From: Microbulbifer pacificus
Lineage (GTDB): Bacteria > Pseudomonadota > Gammaproteobacteria > Pseudomonadales > Cellvibrionaceae
Length of the DNA: 64,000 bases
Direction: 5' to 3'
Assembly (NCBI RefSeq): GCF_002959965.1
Contig: NZ_PREV01000027.1
Coordinates: 1,519,590 to 1,583,589 of the forward strand
Below, piece by piece: positions 25,394-33,205 of this stretch. The translations under genes were made by a program, and so were the position numbers. Positions within the stretch are counted from its first letter, which is position 1. Each line of letters starts with the position of its first letter. The notes under the pieces were generated by a model. It saw nothing but the letters and a program-made list of their open reading frames with translations, searched no databases and was not told the DNA's origin.

Positions 25394-26764
25394 TCAACTC
25401 TGTACTCTCTCCCCCTTTTCAGAAACACCGGCCGCTTCCTCATCCCTGTTGCGGTACCAAATATAAATTGCGAGCAATACTGCAGGGATTCCGAGGATCG
25501 CCACCAGAATAAAGAAAAACGGATACCCTTCGGCATCGACAACAATTCCAGAAAAACCACTGATGAATTTGCCGGGCAGAGTCATCAAAGAACTGAACAG
25601 AGCATACTGCGTTGCCGTATAGGACTGATTGACCAGGCTTGAAAGGAACGCAATAAATACAGAGTTGGAAATTCCAGCACTGATATTGTCCGCGCTGATT
25701 GCAATGGCCAGCCAGGTTTTATCCGCACCTAACGTGGCCAGATGCGCAAACAGCAGATTGGTTGAAGCGACCATCACCGCACCGAGAATCAGTGGGCGCA
25801 GTATACCGAACCGCACCACCATCGCGCCCCCGAGAAACGCACCGATCATGGTACAGACGAAACCGAACAGCTTGCCGATCTGAGCGATGTCATCTTTGCT
25901 GAAACCCAGGTCGAGATAAAACGGATTGGCCATGACCCCCATGGCAATGTCACTCACCCGATAGATACCGATAAACAGCAGAAGTACGATAGCAAATCGC
26001 CCGTTTCGCTCGAAAAACTCGATAAATGGGCAAGCAACGGAACGTACGAACCACTCGCTGATCCTGCTGTGCCTGCCACTGCCTAGCACTCTGTCTACCC
26101 ACTCGTGCTGGAACTCGTTCCCTTGGGCACGCGCCTTTTGATGGTCAGGCTCAGAGACCAGCAGCGTGGTAATGATCCCCACCACCATCAGTGCCGCCAT
26201 CGACATATAGCTGATACTCCAGCTGGTATATTCGGCGATAAACAGTGCGCCCGCGCCGGCGATCAGCAACGCGACCCGATAACCAAATACGTACATTGCC
26301 GCCATGGCGCCCTGATACTGCGTATCTACCGCCTCGATTCGGTATGCATCGATCACCACATCCTGCGACGCCGAGCAGAAGGCCACCAGTACGCCAAAAC
26401 CGAAAATCGCCGGCAGCCCTAATTGTGGATTGATTCGGCTCATGGCGAACAACCCGGCAGCAACGCCGATCTGTGATACCAGCATCCAACTGCGCCGTTT
26501 GCCCATAAGGTTGGTCAGGAACGGGATACGCAGCGAGTCGATAATCGGCGCCCATACGAACTTGATGGAAAACGTGATGCCAATCCAGGCCGCAAAGCCA
26601 ATGGTTGTGCGGCTGACGCCGTAATCTCTCAGCCACGCCGTAAGAGTGGAAAATACCAGCAGGAGCGGAAGGCCGGCGGATATACCCAGGAAAAACATGG
26701 CCAGGACTTTTGGCCGTGAGTACACCTTGAGTGCTTCTCCCCAGGTCATTTTATTTTGCTGCAT
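25394..26764 (-). CDS. ampG: Muropeptide permease AmpG (MFS)
   Basis: 456 residues, about 12-14 transmembrane helices. It shows the AmpG landmarks: a YSRPKVLAMFFLGISAGLPLLLVFSTLTAWLRD N-terminus, FAWAPIID-like FVWAPIIDSLRIPFLTNLMGKRRSW, and ASQDVVIDAYRIE. AmpG imports anhydro-muropeptides from the periplasm for recycling and is required for AmpR-dependent beta-lactamase induction. ampE and ampD lie 2-3 kb away on the same strand, so this region is a loose peptidoglycan-recycling cluster. A long cytoplasmic loop at about 215-245 is normal. Confidence 0.92.
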   Translation of the reverse strand: MQQNKMTWGEALKVYSRPKVLAMFFLGISAGLPLLLVFSTLTAWLRDYGVSRTTIGFAAWIGITFSIKFVWAPIIDSLRIPFLTNLMGKRRSWMLVSQIGVAAGLFAMSRINPQLGLPAIFGFGVLVAFCSASQDVVIDAYRIEAVDTQYQGAMAAMYVFGYRVALLIAGAGALFIAEYTSWSISYMSMAALMVVGIITTLLVSEPDHQKARAQGNEFQHEWVDRVLGSGRHSRISEWFVRSVACPFIEFFERNGRFAIVLLLFIGIYRVSDIAMGVMANPFYLDLGFSKDDIAQIGKLFGFVCTMIGAFLGGAMVVRFGILRPLILGAVMVASTNLLFAHLATLGADKTWLAIAISADNISAGISNSVFIAFLSSLVNQSYTATQYALFSSLMTLPGKFISGFSGIVVDAEGYPFFFILVAILGIPAVLLAIYIWYRNRDEEAAGVSEKGERVQS

Positions 26765-26833
26765 GGGCGAGCTCTGCGTCCTTCTTGTTTATGGCATACA
26801 GCCAGAGCCGATTCGGCGGCTATCGGACTCGGT

Positions 26834-27484
26834 TCAACGACCGTAAATAACATCCAACTGAGCTTCCGCCAACGTATTGGCTTCGATCTGTTCTAGCACT
26901 TTCGCCGCAGGACTGCTTTCATCCAGCGGCAGCATGTCTACCTTGAGCGCGAATATCCTGAATTGATACTGTTGATCGTCGCGCCCTTCCGGGGGACATG
27001 CGCCCGTATATCCGTGGCCGCGGTAATCGGTACGGCTCTGGATCGCTTCAGGTATCAACCCGGACTTCGGATCTCCCGCGCCCTCCGGCAACGAAGTCAA
27101 ATCCGAGGGAATATTAAACAAGACCCAGTGCCAGCGGCTATTTCCGGAAAGCACATCCGGCTCGATCATTGTCAGTGCAAAACTGCGCGTCCCCTCAGGA
27201 GCACCCCGCCAGTGCAGCTCTGGAGAGACATTCTCACCACTGCACGCAGAACCCTTATACAACCGCGCTGGCGATATCCTGTCGCCTTCGCCGACGCTAC
27301 CGGATGCGAGAGTAAATACTTCCGCATTTGCCAGCCCGGCTGGCAGCGCCATCAGAGACAGCAACCACAGCCATATCAAGCGACGGGACGAAACTGCCAA
27401 CAGTGTAGCAGCAGACTTCTTCAACCATAGGGTGTAGGAAGGCCATGTCTGCGAGACAATTGAAAACACGTTAGGGTATTGCAT
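26834..27484 (-). CDS. YbhB/YbcL family (PEBP-like) exported protein
   Basis: 216 residues. A hydrophobic stretch (LIWLWLLSLMALPAGLANA) followed by EVFTLASGSVGEGDRIS suggests a signal peptide cleaved near residue 55. The mature part is the phosphatidylethanolamine-binding protein fold: SGENVSPELHWRGAPEGTRSFALTMIEPD, HWVLFNIP and GYTGACPPEGRDDQQYQFRIFAL, as in bacterial YbhB/YbcL. The biochemical role in bacteria is unsettled. The real start may be one of the later codons, since the first 35 residues are unlike signal peptides. Confidence 0.85.
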   Translation of the reverse strand: MQYPNVFSIVSQTWPSYTLWLKKSAATLLAVSSRRLIWLWLLSLMALPAGLANAEVFTLASGSVGEGDRISPARLYKGSACSGENVSPELHWRGAPEGTRSFALTMIEPDVLSGNSRWHWVLFNIPSDLTSLPEGAGDPKSGLIPEAIQSRTDYRGHGYTGACPPEGRDDQQYQFRIFALKVDMLPLDESSPAAKVLEQIEANTLAEAQLDVIYGR

Positions 27485-27520
27485 ACGACGCTCCGAGCAA
27501 CTACTGACTGGCCGCCCGTG

Positions 27521-28510
27521 TCACCGTTCGGCCAGTAAACCCGCGACCACGGCAAAGTCCATATTGCCCCCGCTCAGCACAACCACCACACGCTTGTTGC
27601 GAAAGCGCGAGCCATGCTCCATTACCGCAGCGAGTCCTACGGCAGCCGAGGGCTCCACCATCTGTTTGGTTCGGCCCCAGAGCAGCTGCAGTGCCAAAAG
27701 GATTCCCTCCTCCGACACCGTGACGATATCGCTCACCCGCTCACGAATTACAGCGAAGTTGCGCAGCCCCAGGGTAGTGCGCAAGCCATCGGCGATGGTA
27801 TCTGGCACCTGGTCCGTTACCCGCACACCGCTGCGGAACGACCGCTGAGCATCGTCCGCACCCGCAGGTTCGGCACCGAGTACCGTTACCTCAGGCGCCA
27901 ACGCGCACATGGCCAGGCCAATACCCGCCAACAACCCTCCGCCCCCCACCGGCGCAACCACAAGGTCTGGGCTGAATCCCCGCTCACGGCACTGACCGAC
28001 GATCTCCTGCGCCACCGTACCCTGCCCGGCGATGATGCGCGCGTCGTCAAACGGGGGCACCACATGGGCGCCGGTCTGATCCACGAGCTCGGCCAGGGTA
28101 GCTTCCCGCGCCGCCAGTGTGGGCGCGCAATACCGGATTTCTGCCCCGTAGGCGGCCACCGCAGTTTTCTTGGCAAGAGGCGCATTATCCGGCATCACCA
28201 CGGTGCAGCGGAGCCCCCGTTCTGCCGCGGCCCACGCCAACGCCGCACCATGGTTTCCAGAGGAATGAGTGGCCACCATGTCAGTTCCCGGCGGTAGTTG
28301 CAGCACCGCGTTGGCTGCGCCCCGAGCCTTGAAGGCCCCCACCTTTTGCAGGTGTTCACATTTGAAATAGATCTCAGCCCCCAGCCACTCATTCAGGCCT
28401 GATGATGTCATCAGCGGTGTGCGGTGAATCCTGCCATGAAGGCGCTCGGCGGCGGCAAATACATCCGCAGCCGTAGGTAAATCCGGAATCTGAATGTTCA
28501 AGTCGGTCAC
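27521..28510 (-). CDS. PLP-dependent threonine/serine dehydratase family enzyme
   Basis: 329 residues of fold type II. The PLP lysine is in KVGAFKARGAANAV, the phosphate-binding loop is GGGGLLAGIGLA, and SSGNHGAALAWAA binds the substrate carboxylate. VVVLSGGNMD lies near the C-terminus. There is no C-terminal ACT regulatory domain, so this is a short catabolic-type enzyme (threonine/serine ammonia-lyase, serine racemase or hydroxyaspartate ammonia-lyase) and not biosynthetic IlvA. The substrate cannot be decided by eye. It is 37 bp upstream of the PEBP gene. Confidence 0.85.
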   Translation of the reverse strand: MTDLNIQIPDLPTAADVFAAAERLHGRIHRTPLMTSSGLNEWLGAEIYFKCEHLQKVGAFKARGAANAVLQLPPGTDMVATHSSGNHGAALAWAAAERGLRCTVVMPDNAPLAKKTAVAAYGAEIRYCAPTLAAREATLAELVDQTGAHVVPPFDDARIIAGQGTVAQEIVGQCRERGFSPDLVVAPVGGGGLLAGIGLAMCALAPEVTVLGAEPAGADDAQRSFRSGVRVTDQVPDTIADGLRTTLGLRNFAVIRERVSDIVTVSEEGILLALQLLWGRTKQMVEPSAAVGLAAVMEHGSRFRNKRVVVVLSGGNMDFAVVAGLLAER

Positions 28511-28568
28511 GTATTCCTCAGTGATCGGTTTTCAGGGAAATCAGAAAAACATTGTTGGTCTTGTGAGC

Positions 28569-29474
28569 TTAGCTTCCAAACAATACATACAACGCCATGA
28601 CCGTCAGCCACATCAGTAGCGCGCGGGACAGCACCCCCTGCATGGCTTCCAGCTCCGCGCCACACAGGCGCTGCCCCTCGCTCACCATTGCGCCGGCGCT
28701 ACATTCACTGCTGTCGATTCCACCGAGCGCCCCCTCGAGATTGTTCGCCATGATGTCTTCCGTGCGGCTTTCCCGACAGGTGAGATGCTCCCGCCAGACC
28801 CGGTAACATCCGGCAAAATTACCAACGATTGCCAAGGTAAAGCCTACCGCCCGCACGGGCAGCCACTCGACCAGCCACAGCCAGCGTGCGGCGAGATCAC
28901 GATCCGCCGCCTCCATGTGCTCACCCTGTGTCGGGGTTTTGGCGGCGAGTTGACTCAGACGATAAAGTACCGCTCCCGGCACCCCCAACAGCAGGAACCA
29001 GAACAGAACCGCGAACAGTCGCTCAAACGCTCGATACGCGGCCGCGCGAAACACCAATTGGTGTATTGCCTGCGGGTCGGTCAATGCGGAGGCTGCCGCA
29101 CGGTCTTCAGTGTCCAGTAATGGTTCAGCAGCGGCGATGGCGGCCTTCATGTCGCCCTGATACCAGGCGCGCAGGTATCCCGACATTGCCTCATTGAAGT
29201 TACCGCGACCAAAGCTGTACAGCAGCGCCGGTACACTTACCAGTAAAACACCGAAACCACCGGCTGCCGATTCTGCCAGTGCCAGCAACAGGGCTACCAA
29301 CAGCACAGGTGCGAGTACCTGCAAACCAAATCCAATACCCGGCCTGCCACGTATCAGGGCACGTCGGTATATAAACTGCCGCCAGTCCGAAAACCAGCCA
29401 TCCCGGTGCAGTGGTCCGCCGGAGCCCCATATCTGCACCAGCCCCAATGCCAACAGCACGATCAAAAGCGCCAT
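28569..29474 (-). CDS. ampE: Regulatory signalling modulator protein AmpE
   Basis: 301 residues from the ATG at 29474 (GGGGAG just upstream). Membrane segments lie near 1-15, 50-85, 150-175, 195-215 and at the extreme C-terminus (LLMWLTVMALYVLFG). The AmpE signature includes WSDWRQ-like GWFSDWRQFIYRR, YSFGRGNFNEAMSGYLRAWYQGD, and RLSQLAA. It is an inner-membrane protein of unknown mechanism linked to AmpD in beta-lactamase induction. It directly follows ampD on the same strand (92 bp apart), as in enterics and pseudomonads. Confidence 0.92.
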   Translation of the reverse strand: MALLIVLLALGLVQIWGSGGPLHRDGWFSDWRQFIYRRALIRGRPGIGFGLQVLAPVLLVALLLALAESAAGGFGVLLVSVPALLYSFGRGNFNEAMSGYLRAWYQGDMKAAIAAAEPLLDTEDRAAASALTDPQAIHQLVFRAAAYRAFERLFAVLFWFLLLGVPGAVLYRLSQLAAKTPTQGEHMEAADRDLAARWLWLVEWLPVRAVGFTLAIVGNFAGCYRVWREHLTCRESRTEDIMANNLEGALGGIDSSECSAGAMVSEGQRLCGAELEAMQGVLSRALLMWLTVMALYVLFGS

Positions 29475-29565
29475 TGCTCCCCCCAAATTCAATCACTAAT
29501 TTATCGTTGTGGCCGACTCATGGGCCGTGTCGTTATGTACGCCATATCCGCAGTTCAAGGTCATG

Positions 29566-30135
29566 TCACTGACCACTCAACTGATCCAGCTTCTCAAAAT
29601 AGAGTACCCAGTCGAATCCCGGGCCGGGGTCCAGCTTCCGCCCCGGTGCGATATCCGAGTGCCCGGTAATACGCGACTTATCGATCATCGGATAGGCCTG
29701 CATGATGGCTAGTGTCACCTCCGCCAGGGACTCGTACTGGGCCAGGGTGAAGATGTCTGTATCAAGCCCCTCGAGCTCAATGCCAATGGAGAAATCATTG
29801 CAGTTTTCCCGCCCGCAAAATGCCGATTGCCCCGCATGCCAGGCACGCGCGGAGAGCGGGACATACTGGGTAACCCGTCCATTTCGATCGATAAGAAAAT
29901 GGGCCGATACCTGCAGATTGGCAATTTCGGAGAAGTAGGGGTGCGCGTCGATATCCAGGTGGCCGAGAAAGAACTCGTCAATGTAAGCCCCACCATACTG
30001 CCCCGGCGGCAAACTGATGCTGTGGATGACCAGCAAATCCACGTCTGTATCACCCGGACGGCTGTTGCAATGCGGGCTCGGCACGCGACGCGCACCGGAT
30101 AGCCAGCCTGACTGGACCTCATATTTCACAAACAC
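29566..30135 (-). CDS. ampD: 1,6-anhydro-N-acetylmuramyl-L-alanine amidase AmpD
   Basis: 189 residues, cytosolic, with no signal peptide. Amidase_2 domain with zinc ligands in VIHSISLPPG, the central WHAGQS and GHSDIAPGRKLDPG, plus the AmpD-specific insert YGGAYIDEFFLGHLDIDAHPYFSEIANL. It cleaves the stem peptide from recycled anhydro-muropeptides. Loss of AmpD derepresses AmpC-type beta-lactamases elsewhere. It heads ampD-ampE. In many relatives a DUF1631 gene and nadC lie next to it, as here. Confidence 0.95.
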   Translation of the reverse strand: MFVKYEVQSGWLSGARRVPSPHCNSRPGDTDVDLLVIHSISLPPGQYGGAYIDEFFLGHLDIDAHPYFSEIANLQVSAHFLIDRNGRVTQYVPLSARAWHAGQSAFCGRENCNDFSIGIELEGLDTDIFTLAQYESLAEVTLAIMQAYPMIDKSRITGHSDIAPGRKLDPGPGFDWVLYFEKLDQLSGQ

Positions 30136-30253
30136 GCCCCCGTGGCAATTGAGCAGAGGACATTTTATGGAAGCAATGATCCAACTGCCAATAGCGATAC
30201 GTCATCCGAGAACATCAAGCATGGACCATGTATCGATGAACGGAGGGAAAAGA

Positions 30254-30280
30254 AAAGGCCGGAGTGACTCCGGCCTTTTC
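30254..30280 (-). terminator. Terminator after the first DUF1631 gene
   Basis: AAAAGGCCGGAG-TGA-CTCCGGCCTTTT, a perfect 12-bp stem with a 3-nt loop and short T-runs on either strand, 37 bp beyond the DUF1631 stop. It may also terminate other transcripts crossing from the right. Confidence 0.85.
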
Positions 30281-30316
30281 TCTCTATATCACATCTATTG
30301 GGACAGTATCGTCCTA

Positions 30317-32761
30317 TCAGACACTGATCGGTAGTTTGCTTTCACCGCAGTTGCCCACCACATACTGTAACGCGCGCTCGAACAGAGGCCCCTGCTCGAG
30401 CGGCAGCAGTTCCTCGTTGCGCAACGCATGCGCGAGCTCCAGGCGAGAGTACACACCGACCTTGATCCCCTGCCGATTGACGAACATAAACTGGTCCAGA
30501 TCACTGATGATGGCGGCCAAACGGCAGCGTGCCGGTAATTTTTCCTCCTGTCGCAACAGGAACCAACTGTCTTTTAGATGATATGTAAGCAACCAATGAT
30601 CATCATTCTGCGGCAACGCTTTGAGGTCGGAGGGAGTAGCGATCGCCGCCTCGGTTACCACCTTTTGCAGCTCGTCCACTTCAGGCAAGGCCTGATGCGT
30701 CGATGGAAGTTCCCGTATATCGTCCAGTACCTCACTTTCAGACTCCTCAGGGATCGACAAAACGCTGTCCGCTTCCCGCCGTAGCTCCTGCACCAGGCGT
30801 TCGCGAATACGGCGCTCGCGTTCGGATTCCACACGCTCACCAAGCTTCTGCCGCTCGCGGTAAAACGCATCGAGACCGCCCAGCAAACGCAACTGCTCCC
30901 CACCACTCAGAGAGAGGGATTGTGCCCCCTCTTCCAGCCGCTTCTTCAAATCCGGCAGCAATTGACGCATTTTGATACTGCTTTCCGGCATGGGAGCCAC
31001 GACGCTCCAAATCAGGTCACGGGCGGTCAGCACATGCTGACGCCAAGAACCGCTGTCAGTCCCCTCTTTCAGGCAGGTACGGAACAGCACACTGCTCCAC
31101 ACGCGATTCAACCATTCGTGTACAACGTTCGGCAGTTTGCGCTCTGCGGTGAGCGCATCAAACACCGCGGCTACTCGCGCCTTGGCCGCCTCCACTCTGG
31201 CGGTACCTTGAGCTTCGTCAATGGTACGCCGTTCCATAACCGCTGCGCGTTTGCGCTCACGCTGAGAAAATTCCCGGAAGGACTCCAGCAGACGCTGGAA
31301 TACCTGTTCGTCCTGGTCATACTCCTTCAGCACATCGTCGACAATCGCACAAATTTCACGATACAAAGGGTCGTTCAGATAGTTCTCGCCCGGCTGCCAG
31401 CCAATCGCTGTATCAGCGAGCTCATTCAAAAGGCGACGTGCCGGATGTCCGCTCTTACTGAAAAACGCTTTGTCAGCAACCGCCAGTTTGAGCATGGGCA
31501 ACTGCAGCCGTATCAACTGAACTTTGATGGGCTCGGCAAGATTGCGGTCTTCAAGCATGAAAGAAAACAGCATGTCCACCAGGCGAATCACTTCGCTATC
31601 CAGCTCGTGCAGCGATGCGCTCTGCTTGCTGGCAACGAGTTGTTGCTGCAATAACTCGGAGACATTGACCAGTCGCCCCGTAGCGCCAGACTGCGGAGAC
31701 ATGGCCATCTGAAATCGCCCCAGATGCTGCAGCAGCGTCGGTGTCGCCATAGGCGCAACACCAGAGCCCGGGGGAATCAACCCCGGGGAAAAATGCCCTG
31801 CACTCCCAGCTCCCCCACCGTCATGTCCCACTCCAGGGACCGCACCAGTGGGCGCAACGCTGTCTACGCCACGCGGTTGCAGTACTACATCTCCTGCTTC
31901 CCGCGTCCCGACATTCGGCATTGCATCGGCATTCGGTATTGCATCGGAACGGTGCTCGGATCGACGCGGGGGGTGAACCTGTTGACGATTCCGGTGCAGT
32001 AAAGGGTCCTCTATCGCCGGTAGTACGCCCTGCTCGACTAGTAACTGGTTACAGGCGTCATACAATTCCGCCAGGCGATTGATCAGCTGCAACTCAAACT
32101 TTTTTAGCACCGTCATACGCGCACGCAGAGCCATTTCAACATCACCCAGCGTGCCGGCAAACGCCGCGCAGATAGCCGCTGGCCCCAGCGGCATATTGTC
32201 GTCGTAGATTTTGCTCGACAGCAGCGTGTCCAGACGTAGAGAAAGTGCAGCGATGGGTGCAGCGCAATCCCGTTTGACATTCGAAACCATGGTGCGAATG
32301 AGCACCTGCTGCTCCAGATCATCATTGTGGAGCAATGAGAGATTCGCGCGCGCAGGAGATACCTCGAAGGGGGAGGCCTCCTCAAGAATGTCACCGCGCG
32401 GCGTGTGGAAATACGCTGCCACCCCACCGCAAAAACCGTCCAGCAACTTGCCGTGCGCTACACGGATTGCGCGGATGGCATGGAACAGCCGATCCTGCTC
32501 ATCTTGCTGATGCGCTTTTTCCGCCATGGCAAACAGTGAATCATCTACTTGGGCGAGTACTTCCTCCGCCCGGGCCCGCAACCACTGTGTGGCTTTCTGA
32601 CTGACGAGATTCACATTTCTGGACAACTTCTGTGGTGCGGAACCTCGGGTGCTCGCGCGATCCTTTTTATGACCACCGCGTTCTCTCTTGCCCCCGCTCA
32701 AGACACCGCCGGTTATGACAAACAGTTCTTTATTATTTCTTTCCATATCATCCGTGCTCAT
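30317..32761 (-). CDS. DUF1631 family protein, copy 1
   Basis: 814 residues, cytosolic. The DUF1631 pattern runs through most of it: FxxVDDSLFxMAEKAHxxDEQDRLFHAIRAIR (about 65-110), NLSLLHNDDLEQQVLIRTMVSN, DRNLAEPIKVQLIRLQLPMLKLAVADKAFFSKSGHPARRLLNELADT, and a C-terminal region (about 720-810) ending DQFMFVNRQGIKVGVYSRLELAHALRNEEL. A Gly/Pro-rich linker occupies about 265-345. The function is not known. The family is common in pseudomonads and relatives. It is a paralogue of the gene at 33206, in tandem, and the pair lies between nadC and ampD. Confidence 0.9.
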   Translation of the reverse strand: MSTDDMERNNKELFVITGGVLSGGKRERGGHKKDRASTRGSAPQKLSRNVNLVSQKATQWLRARAEEVLAQVDDSLFAMAEKAHQQDEQDRLFHAIRAIRVAHGKLLDGFCGGVAAYFHTPRGDILEEASPFEVSPARANLSLLHNDDLEQQVLIRTMVSNVKRDCAAPIAALSLRLDTLLSSKIYDDNMPLGPAAICAAFAGTLGDVEMALRARMTVLKKFELQLINRLAELYDACNQLLVEQGVLPAIEDPLLHRNRQQVHPPRRSEHRSDAIPNADAMPNVGTREAGDVVLQPRGVDSVAPTGAVPGVGHDGGGAGSAGHFSPGLIPPGSGVAPMATPTLLQHLGRFQMAMSPQSGATGRLVNVSELLQQQLVASKQSASLHELDSEVIRLVDMLFSFMLEDRNLAEPIKVQLIRLQLPMLKLAVADKAFFSKSGHPARRLLNELADTAIGWQPGENYLNDPLYREICAIVDDVLKEYDQDEQVFQRLLESFREFSQRERKRAAVMERRTIDEAQGTARVEAAKARVAAVFDALTAERKLPNVVHEWLNRVWSSVLFRTCLKEGTDSGSWRQHVLTARDLIWSVVAPMPESSIKMRQLLPDLKKRLEEGAQSLSLSGGEQLRLLGGLDAFYRERQKLGERVESERERRIRERLVQELRREADSVLSIPEESESEVLDDIRELPSTHQALPEVDELQKVVTEAAIATPSDLKALPQNDDHWLLTYHLKDSWFLLRQEEKLPARCRLAAIISDLDQFMFVNRQGIKVGVYSRLELAHALRNEELLPLEQGPLFERALQYVVGNCGESKLPISV

Positions 32762-33205
32762 TCCAGTTGCCCTCCTGGCAATGGTTTTGAGTGTACAGAC
32801 CGCAGGAACCTATGTGACATCTCTCCATACCCTGCAGCAGATCAATGATTTATATCTGATTCGGACGAATCACACAGATATGACGACGGCTTTATCTTTC
32901 AGCTACCCGCGAACCGGTAAAAAATCAGCACACTCAGCATGTGTTACCGATGAGAGCCATCAATAGAAAACGGAATTTTCTCTCAATATCCAGCAATCCT
33001 AAACGACACACAAGACCCTAAAAGGGCCTTTTTTCGTCATTTTTCCGGTATAAAGTTGGATATTAACGACAAGTCAGGAGAGTCACAGCGAGGGAGGTAC
33101 AACGAGGTCGACGAAATACACGTTTCGTCACGTAGTTAGGGTACAGAGCGAAAACGTGACAGTTTTATGACAAAAAAGGGGGCACAGAGCAGGAATAGAT
33201 CCTGC
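32762..33205. other. Non-coding spacer between the two DUF1631 genes
   Basis: About 440 bp of lower-GC sequence with no credible gene. A weak hairpin with a T-run (GACCCTAAAAGGGCC then TTTTTT, about 33013-33034) points to the plus strand, where no gene precedes it. The promoter of DUF1631 copy 1 should lie in the left part. Confidence 0.45.

Noticed and set aside
33013..33034. Hairpin plus T-run on the plus strand between the DUF1631 genes
   Set aside because: The stem is short (about 5 bp) and no plus-strand gene precedes it, so I did not annotate it as a terminator.
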